DNA of 64,000 nt from Streptomyces lichenis (GTDB taxonomy: Bacteria; Actinomycetota; Actinomycetes; Streptomycetales; Streptomycetaceae). The stretch is taken from the NCBI RefSeq assembly GCF_023218175.1, contig NZ_JALPTH010000016.1, positions 1-64,000 on the forward strand, read 5' to 3'. The first letter of the stretch is position 1, and each line of letters begins with the position of its first letter. Shown here piece by piece: positions 58,485 through 64,000 of the stretch. The notes under the pieces are model-generated. The model did not search any database, was not told the DNA's origin, and worked only from the letters and a program-made list of their open reading frames with translations. Position numbers and translations under genes: made by a program.

Positions 58485-59612
58485 ATGGACGGCATGAGGA
58501 TCGGTGACCTGATCAGAGACCTGCGCAAGGCGCGTGGTTGGTCCCAGGCTCGGTTGGCGTCCGAGGTCAACGACGCTTATGGCACAGCCTTGGGGCGGGA
58601 ATACGTCAGCAACTGGGAGTGCTCCAAGGTGCAGCCCGGCCCGTTCTACCTCCGGGCCCTCTCTGCCGTCCTGGACGTACCCCTAGCCGTGCTTGAGGAC
58701 GATGTGAAGCGCCGAACTTTCATGACCGATGTCGCCGGTGCTGCCATAGCTCCGGTCGTCGCCTCCGATCTGCTCTCCCTGGGCTTCGCCGCACGCCTGC
58801 GTGGAGGGCCCACAGCCGAGGCCTGGGACGCGAAGCTGGCCACCTACGGCACCGAGTACATGTCGCTGGGAGCGGCGGACACCCAGCGGCGGGTGGCCGG
58901 TGAGCTGGTCGCCGTACAGCAGCAGCTCGAACAGCCCCGCCTGTGGTCGGTCGCCTCGCGGCTCATGACCCTGTACGCGAAGACCTTCCCCGGGTCGGAC
59001 GGCACCAAGGCGGTCCACTGGTACCGCATGGCCGCGGAGGCAGCGGACCAGGCAGGGGACGAGGAGACCCGCGTGTGGGTTCGGGGGCGGGCCGCCATCG
59101 CCCTGGGCTATGAGGGAGCCGCCCTGGGCGTGGCCGACGTTCTCGCCGATCAGGCCATGGCGATCAGTCGCAGGCCGTCCCTCGGTCTGCTCAACGCGAT
59201 CATGGGGAAGGCACATGCCGCCGCCCTCAGAGGCGATTACGGCGCGGCCCGGGAGCTGGCCGAGGAGGGACGGCGGGTCTTCGACCGGGCGGGCTCCTAC
59301 GAGCAGACCTCCGACTATGCCGTGCCGTGGTGGCGCATGAACGTCTTCCTGTCGCTCCTGCTGGCGAGACTGGGAGATGAACGCGGAGCGGTCGATGCCC
59401 AGGAAGAGGCGGCGAAGGAACTGCCCGGAACCCTGCCCCGGTTCGCCACGCACCTGGAGCTGCACCGGGGACTGATGCTGGCGCGGAGTGGTGACCGGCC
59501 GGCGGGGCTGAACCACGCGCGGGCCGCCATGGCCGCCCTGCCGCCGGAGAAGCACTCCCTCACCTTGCGTCTGCTGCTGGCGGAGATCGGACAGGGGGCC
59601 GCCCCCGGCTGA
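58485..59612 (+). CDS. XRE family regulator with TPR-like C-terminal domain
   Basis: The 375-residue protein has a Cro/CI DNA-binding domain (RIGDLIRDLRKARGWSQARL, LGREYVSNWECSKVQPGPFY) and a long helical C-terminal region with alternating pairs such as KAVHWYRMAAEAADQAGDEE and YGAARELAEEGRRVFDRAGS, typical of TPR-like sensing domains. The segment KRRTFMTDVAGAAIAPV between them resembles the Tat-like motif found in this class. GGGAG lies four bases before the ATG. It probably controls the two divergent small genes. Confidence 0.88.
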   Translation: MDGMRIGDLIRDLRKARGWSQARLASEVNDAYGTALGREYVSNWECSKVQPGPFYLRALSAVLDVPLAVLEDDVKRRTFMTDVAGAAIAPVVASDLLSLGFAARLRGGPTAEAWDAKLATYGTEYMSLGAADTQRRVAGELVAVQQQLEQPRLWSVASRLMTLYAKTFPGSDGTKAVHWYRMAAEAADQAGDEETRVWVRGRAAIALGYEGAALGVADVLADQAMAISRRPSLGLLNAIMGKAHAAALRGDYGAARELAEEGRRVFDRAGSYEQTSDYAVPWWRMNVFLSLLLARLGDERGAVDAQEEAAKELPGTLPRFATHLELHRGLMLARSGDRPAGLNHARAAMAALPPEKHSLTLRLLLAEIGQGAAPG

Positions 59613-59695
59613 GACCCGCCCCGCTTCCGGAAGCCGCCGTCCGGATGTCGTTCCGGGGCGTTCCCTGGTTCACCGGGCTCCGGCAGGCTGCCGTC

Positions 59696-61188
59696 ATGAC
59701 GTTACGCAGGCGGGAGTTCGCGGTCGGGGCGGCGGGGGCGGTGGCGGCCGGGGTCGTGGGGGCGGCGGAGGCGGTTGGGGCGGCGGGGGTGACGGTCGCG
59801 GTGCTGCGGGGGACGTTGCGGCCGGGGGCGCCGGACTGGGTGTATCTGCCGGTGGAGGTGGCGGCGGGTACGGCGGAGGTGCGGGTCTCGTACGCGTACG
59901 AGCGGCCGTCGGTGCCGCCCGGGACGGCGGGGAACGCGCTGGACATCGGGCTCTTCGACGAACGGGGCACCGCGCTCGGGGGCAGGGGCTTCCGGGGGTG
60001 GTCGGGCGGGGCGCGGTCGGAGTTCTTCGTACGGGCGGACGAGGCCACGCCGGGGTATGTGGCGGGGCCGGTGCGGGCGGGGACCTGGTACGTGCTGATC
60101 GCCCCGTACTCGATCGCGCCGCAGGGGCTGGCGTACACGGTGACGGTGACGCTGACCCGGGGGCCGGCCGGGCGGACGCCGCGGGCGGTGTATCCGCCGG
60201 AGAGGGCGCGGGGGCGGGGGCGGGGCTGGTACCGGGGGACTGCCATCTGCACTCGGTGCACTCCGACGGCCGGCGCACCCCGGCCGAGATCGCCGCCGCG
60301 GCCCGCGCCGCGGGGCTGGACTTCATCAACTCCGCCGAGCACAACACCCACTCCGCGCACGGCGCCTGGGAGGGGTTGTGGGGTGACGACCTGCTGATCA
60401 TGGTGGGCGAGGAGGTCACCACCCGCACGGGGCATGTGCTGGCGGTGGGGACGGACCCGGGGACGTTCGTGGACTGGCGGTACCGGGCCCGGGACCGGCG
60501 GTTCGGACGGTACGCGGAGGTCATCCGGCGGGCCGGCGGGCTGGTCGTACCGGCCCATCCGCACGCCACCTGCGCGGGGTGCGCCTGGAAGTTCGGCTTC
60601 GGCGAGGCGGACGCGGTGGAGGTCTGGAACGGGCCGCACACCGCCGACGACGAGGTGGCGCTGGCCGCCTGGGACGCCGCGCTCACGGCCCGGCGCGGCG
60701 GCGGCTGGCTGCCGGCCATCGCCTCCAGCGACGCCCACCGCGAGCCGGACCGGGTGGGCTCGCCGCAGACCGTGGTGCTGGCGGAGGAGCTGTCCCGGGA
60801 GGCGATCCTGGCGGGGCTGCGGGCCGGGCGCAGTTATCTGGCCGAGTCCTCGGCGGTGGCGTTGTCGCTGGTGGTGTCGGGGCCGCGCGGGCAGCGGGCG
60901 GGGATCGGCGAGCGGCTGCGTACCGCCCGGGCGGACGACCCGGTCACCGTACGGCTGGAGGTGTCGGGCGCGCCCGGCCGCACCGCGCATCTGGTCACCG
61001 ACCAAGGGACCGTGCACACGGTGGTGCTGCCGGACTCCGCCACCGGGGCGGTGGAGTGGACGACCAGCGCCGCCCGTTCCGCGTACGTACGGGCCGAGGT
61101 CCGCCACCCGCCGGCGGTACCGGGGCTGCCGGGCGCCCCGGCGGGGCTCACCAACCCGGTGTGGCTGGGGGGAGGGGATGGGGAGTAG
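59696..61188 (+). pseudogene. CehA/McbA-type PHP metallohydrolase, frameshifted
   Basis: The 5' part (to about 60234) encodes a Tat-like signal LRRREFAVGAAGAVAAG and a beta domain. Translation then leaves frame in a run of five G at 60234-60238. One frame back the protein continues with DCHLHSVHSDGRRTPAEI, the PHP metal motif, then INSAEHNTHSAHG, LVVPAHPHATCAGC and ASSDAHREPDR. Adding one G restores a full protein of about 500 residues. The metal ligands are intact, so the break is recent or is a sequencing error at a homopolymer. Relatives hydrolyse carbamates or phosphoesters. Confidence 0.85.
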
Positions 61189-61196
61189 GGCGGAGC

Positions 61197-61514
61197 TCAG
61201 TCGTTGACGGCGGTGAGCAGGAAGGCCGCGTCGGTGACCGCGGTGATGCCGTGCCGTTCGGGCGGCAGCAGATAGAGGGCGCCCGTGGTCAGCTCCACGT
61301 CCCCCGACTGGGCGGTCACCCGGATCGCTCCCCGCAGCACCTGGAGGGAGGCGGCCGGCGGGGTGTTGTGCTCGTCCAGCGAGGTGCCGGCGGTCAGCGC
61401 GATCACGGACTGCCGCAGCGGCTGCTCGCGCACGATCAGGTTGGCGCTGCGCCCGTGCTCGTCCCGGTGGGCGGCGATGAGGTGTTCCTCGGCGATGGCG
61501 TTGAGATCGTACAT
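61197..61514 (-). CDS. Cupin domain protein
   Basis: The 105-residue single cupin contains ALTAGTSLDEHNTPPAASLQ, VLRGAIRVTAQSGDVELTTG and LLPPERHGITAVTDAAFLL, with only two of the usual metal-binding His visible. AAGGTGG lies five bases before the ATG. The N-terminal MYDLNAIAEEHLIAAHRDEH is typical of small cupins that sense or detoxify. It lies 146 bp after the permease gene on the same strand, behind a strong terminator, so it is probably transcribed separately. Confidence 0.85.
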   Translation of the reverse strand: MYDLNAIAEEHLIAAHRDEHGRSANLIVREQPLRQSVIALTAGTSLDEHNTPPAASLQVLRGAIRVTAQSGDVELTTGALYLLPPERHGITAVTDAAFLLTAVND

Positions 61515-61587
61515 ACGGTCCACCTTGCCCGGCGGGACGGCCGCCCGCATGTGTACGGGTACGGATACGGCGGGAGCGGGCGTACGC

Positions 61588-61629
61588 GGAAGGGCGGGCA
61601 CCGCGCCGTCCCGCGATGCCCGCCCTTCC
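61588..61629 (-). terminator. Terminator of the permease gene
   Basis: GGAAGGGCGGGCA and TGCCCGCCCTTCC form a perfect 13-bp stem around 16 bases, about 30 bases after the permease stop. Confidence 0.8.
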
Positions 61630-61660
61630 TGCCTGGTGCGGCCGCCGGAGCCGCCGGTGG

Positions 61661-63181
61661 TCAGTCCTCGACGACCAGGGAGGGGGTCTCGCGGGTGAGC
61701 ACCTCGCCGCGGAAGAAGGCGGGGCTGCGGCGCTGCATCACCAGCATGATCACCACTCCGGCGAGCAGCAGCCCGACGCCGATGACGAAGACCGAGCCGA
61801 TGCCGAGGACGGAGGAGCCGGAGCCGTGCGCCGGGTCCCAGCTGTCGTAGAGCGTCTTGACGAAGACGGCCGTCAGCATCAGCCCGCCGAGGGCCGGCAG
61901 CACGCCCTTGAGCAGGGCGTCCTTCGCGGAGGCGGTCAGCTCCCGGCGGAAGAACCAGACGCAGGCGAAGGCGGTCAGCGCGTAGTAGAAGCAGATCATC
62001 AGGCCGAGCGCGTAGATGGTGTCGACCAGGACGTTCTCGCTGACCAGGGTCATCACGGCGTAGAAGGTCCCGGTGGAGACGCCGGCGATGACGGTGGCCT
62101 TTCCGGGGCTCTTGAAGCGCGGGTGGACCTTGGTGAAGGAGTGCGGCAGGGCCTCGTAGGTGGCCATGGCCAGCACCGTGCGGGCGACCGGGATGAAGGT
62201 GGTCTGGAGGCTGGCGGCGGCGGAGGCGAGCACCGCGACGAAGAGGGTGACGCCGAGGACGGGGCCCATGACCGGGCCGGCGAGGGCGGCGAAGACGTTG
62301 TCGGAGGTCTCCGGGTTGGCGAGGCCGAGGCCGCTCTCGCCGGAGCCGACGATCATCTGGGCGGCGATGCCGGTGGCCAGGTAGGAGCCGATCAGCACCA
62401 CCATGGTGATCATGGCGGCGCGGCCGGGGGTGCTGGTGCTGCCGGTGGTCTCCTCGTTGGTGGCCAGGCAGGCGTCCCAGCCCCAGTAGATGAAGATCGC
62501 CAGGGAGAGCCCGGCGGTGAAGGCGGAGAAGGACTGGACGGCGAAGGGGTTCAGCCAGGTCCAGGAGAAGTCCACGCCGGTCGGGAAGTCGGCGCCGCCC
62601 ACCTTCCCGAAGGCCATCACCACGAAGACGGCCAGGACGAGGAGCTGGAGGCCGACCAGGGCGTACTGCACGCCCTTGGTGGCCGTCATGCCGCGGTAGC
62701 TGATCGCGGTGGCGATGGCGATCAGGGTCAGGCAGGTGAGGATGTGCGCGGCCTTGTTGTCGTCCAGGGCGGCGATGGAGGGACTGCCGGTGATCTCGCC
62801 GGCCAGGAGCCAGAAGTACGAGGTGGCCACGCCGGCCAGGTTCGACAGGACGATGATCGTCGCGATGACCAGGCCCCAGCCGCACATCCAGCCGACCCGG
62901 GGGCCGAAGGCCTTGACCGTCCAGGTGAAGGAGGTGCCGCAGTCCGGCATCACGCGGTTGAGCTCGCGGTAGGCGAAGGCGACCAGCAGCATCGGCAGGA
63001 ACCCGGCCAGGAAGACGGCGGGCATCTGGAGCCCGACCTCGCCGGCGGTGGGGCCGAGGGTCGAGGTCAGGCAGTAGACGGGGGCCACGGTGGAGATACC
63101 GATGACCGCACTGCCCAGCAGCCCGACGGAGTTCCCGCCGAGGCCCTTGCCGCGCACCTCCGTGGTGGTGTCACCCGGCAT
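61661..63181 (-). CDS. APC family amino-acid permease
   Basis: The 506-residue protein has about 12 helices and APC signatures: SVGLLGSAVIGISTVAPVYC, PDCGTSFTWTVKAFGPRVGW and IFIYWGWDACLATNEETTGS. It imports an amino acid or amine with a cation. The ATG at MPGDTTTEV was chosen because AAGGGG lies seven bases upstream; an ATG 18 codons earlier has no visible site. The 350-bp region upstream is A/T-richer than average and must hold its promoter. Confidence 0.9.
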   Translation of the reverse strand: MPGDTTTEVRGKGLGGNSVGLLGSAVIGISTVAPVYCLTSTLGPTAGEVGLQMPAVFLAGFLPMLLVAFAYRELNRVMPDCGTSFTWTVKAFGPRVGWMCGWGLVIATIIVLSNLAGVATSYFWLLAGEITGSPSIAALDDNKAAHILTCLTLIAIATAISYRGMTATKGVQYALVGLQLLVLAVFVVMAFGKVGGADFPTGVDFSWTWLNPFAVQSFSAFTAGLSLAIFIYWGWDACLATNEETTGSTSTPGRAAMITMVVLIGSYLATGIAAQMIVGSGESGLGLANPETSDNVFAALAGPVMGPVLGVTLFVAVLASAAASLQTTFIPVARTVLAMATYEALPHSFTKVHPRFKSPGKATVIAGVSTGTFYAVMTLVSENVLVDTIYALGLMICFYYALTAFACVWFFRRELTASAKDALLKGVLPALGGLMLTAVFVKTLYDSWDPAHGSGSSVLGIGSVFVIGVGLLLAGVVIMLVMQRRSPAFFRGEVLTRETPSLVVED

Positions 63182-63534
63182 GGTGACGCCCCTTACCGTG
63201 TCTCCGGCCTGGGGCCGCGCTTCCACCTGAGTCATGAACGAGACGTTAAATGCTGCGGTTTCCATATCCGGAGTGCGGAAGTTCGCGATCTTTGCCTTGC
63301 ATTCGCAGGGCTTTGGCGACTATTGGTCGGGGAATGGAAGAGTAGGTGGCGGCGGCGCCAGCCGATCAGTGGGCGTCTCGCACACCGTCCGCTATGCGGG
63401 AACCGCAGGGCTGTCCGATTTGCCGGTTTCAGAAATTTCCCGTGCGTTTCGCTGCGCGTTGCGGCGTGCGGTGTGGGTGACGGCCGCGGGACCGCCCGTA
63501 CCCCCTTCCGGGGCCGGTCCGCCACGGGTCGCGC
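63182..63534. other. Intergenic region upstream of the permease
   Basis: The stretch separates the permease start from the end of the pentapeptide-repeat gene, both on the minus strand. It has several A/T-rich patches but no gene. I cannot place a promoter reliably. Confidence 0.5.
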
Positions 63535-64000
63535 TCACCCCACCCGGTAGCCCAGGGCCGTCGCCAGCAGGGCCGCCTGGTCCAGGTCGATCCGGGTCCC
63601 GGAGGCCTCGGCCGTCCGCGGGTCCAGCGATGACAGGTCGCTGCCCCGCAGGTCGGCACCGGCCAGCCGCACCCCGCCCAGCGCCGCACCCGACAGATCG
63701 CAGCGGGTCATCACCGTGCCCTCCAGCCGCGCCCCGGTGAGGTCCGCCTCGCGCAGCCGCACCCCGTCGAAGGAGGCCCGGCGCAGATCGGCGCCCGGCA
63801 GCCCCGAGAAGGACCAGTCGCCCCCGTCCACCGCCAGCAGCCCGAACGTGGTCCGCTCGAAACTCGCGCCGACCGCCTTGCACCCCTCGAAGCGGGCGTC
63901 GAAGAAGGAGCAGCCGCGGAAGACGCAGTTCACGAAGGCGGAGCCGGTGTGCCGGGAGGCGTTGAACGCCACCCCGGAGAAGACGCACCCGTCGAAGACG
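63535..64000 (-). CDS. Pentapeptide-repeat protein, 5' end outside window
   Basis: The visible 154 residues form a right-handed quadrilateral helix pattern: VFRGCSFFDARFEGC, GADLRRASFDGVRLREADLT and AGADLRGSDLSSLDP, with A(D/N)LxG-like five-residue units. The frame is open to the end of the window, so the start is missing. It ends with DLDQAALLATALGYRVG, a C-terminus commonly seen in this group. Pentapeptide proteins can mimic DNA and protect gyrase (Qnr type), but most are of unknown function. Confidence 0.85.
   Translation of the reverse strand, partial: VFDGCVFSGVAFNASRHTGSAFVNCVFRGCSFFDARFEGCKAVGASFERTTFGLLAVDGGDWSFSGLPGADLRRASFDGVRLREADLTGARLEGTVMTRCDLSGAALGGVRLAGADLRGSDLSSLDPRTAEASGTRIDLDQAALLATALGYRVG

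Overview
The window is chromosomal DNA of a Streptomyces or a very close relative. G+C is extreme and nearly every third codon position is G or C. GTG starts are common, ATGA/GTGA stop-start overlaps are frequent, and the gene content is typical of the genus: hrdD, sepX, glp/moeA, DUF397 with DUF5753 regulators, DUF6227, snapalysin, LtrA and FbiC. About 56 protein genes (two broken, two cut by the window edges) and one tRNA can be supported. I see no rRNA, CRISPR array, insertion sequence, integrase or large biosynthetic cluster. The first 62 bases are an unbroken G run, most likely an assembly artefact, and they cut off the 3' end of sepX.

Layout. 1-9.1 kb: a minus-strand chain galU > glp/moeA > moaC > mogA > GNAT > sepX (UDP-glucose, molybdenum cofactor and cell-division functions), with a folate-salvage ligase and a large penicillin-acylase family enzyme beside it. 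9.3-15.6 kb: a cation/proton antiporter (apparently CTG-started), an MFS exporter, an FmdB zinc-ribbon gene behind a CIRCE/HrcA operator, MTA phosphorylase followed by two DnaA boxes, and a SAF-domain protein. 15.7-24.8 kb: PPOX enzyme, LtrA plus P1 peptidase, DUF6227, an EmrB/QacA exporter divergent from a WYL regulator across a 21-bp palindrome, the sigma factor hrdD with a SigR-type promoter, and a decayed acetyltransferase. 24.8-32.6 kb: dioxygenase/MarR pair, cysteine dioxygenase with a YeiH exporter and a LysR gene, an M6 protease and an acyl-CoA synthetase. 32.6-36.1 kb: ImmA/IrrE protease + MAB_1171c membrane protein + amidohydrolase operon, then tRNA-Arg(CCT).

36.1-41.3 kb is the most unusual block. 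An orphan LuxR-type DNA-binding protein is followed by a palindrome/repeat array and then, on one strand, a small secreted Lys/Ala-rich protein, a DUF5819 protein, an HTTM membrane protein, a serine-hydrolase (beta-lactamase fold) and a phytoene-desaturase-like flavoenzyme. I propose this as a candidate undescribed secreted-peptide or envelope system.

41.6-64 kb: two secreted proteases (snapalysin, S1), a polytopic membrane protein, a D,D-carboxypeptidase with a roughly 465-residue cytoplasmic extension carrying three DQPT motifs, a GOLPH3-like protein, an XRE/DUF5753 + DUF397 pair beside an ADP-ribosylglycohydrolase, fbiC with a F420-type LLM oxidoreductase, a Nudix gene, a second XRE regulator divergent from two tiny genes, a PHP-type hydrolase broken by a one-base G-run deletion, a cupin, an amino-acid permease, and a pentapeptide-repeat protein running off the end.

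A recurring feature is tandem duplication of short sequence at gene 3' ends. The clearest case is an 18-bp array that begins inside the WYL gene, crosses its stop codon and fills the whole gap to hrdD.
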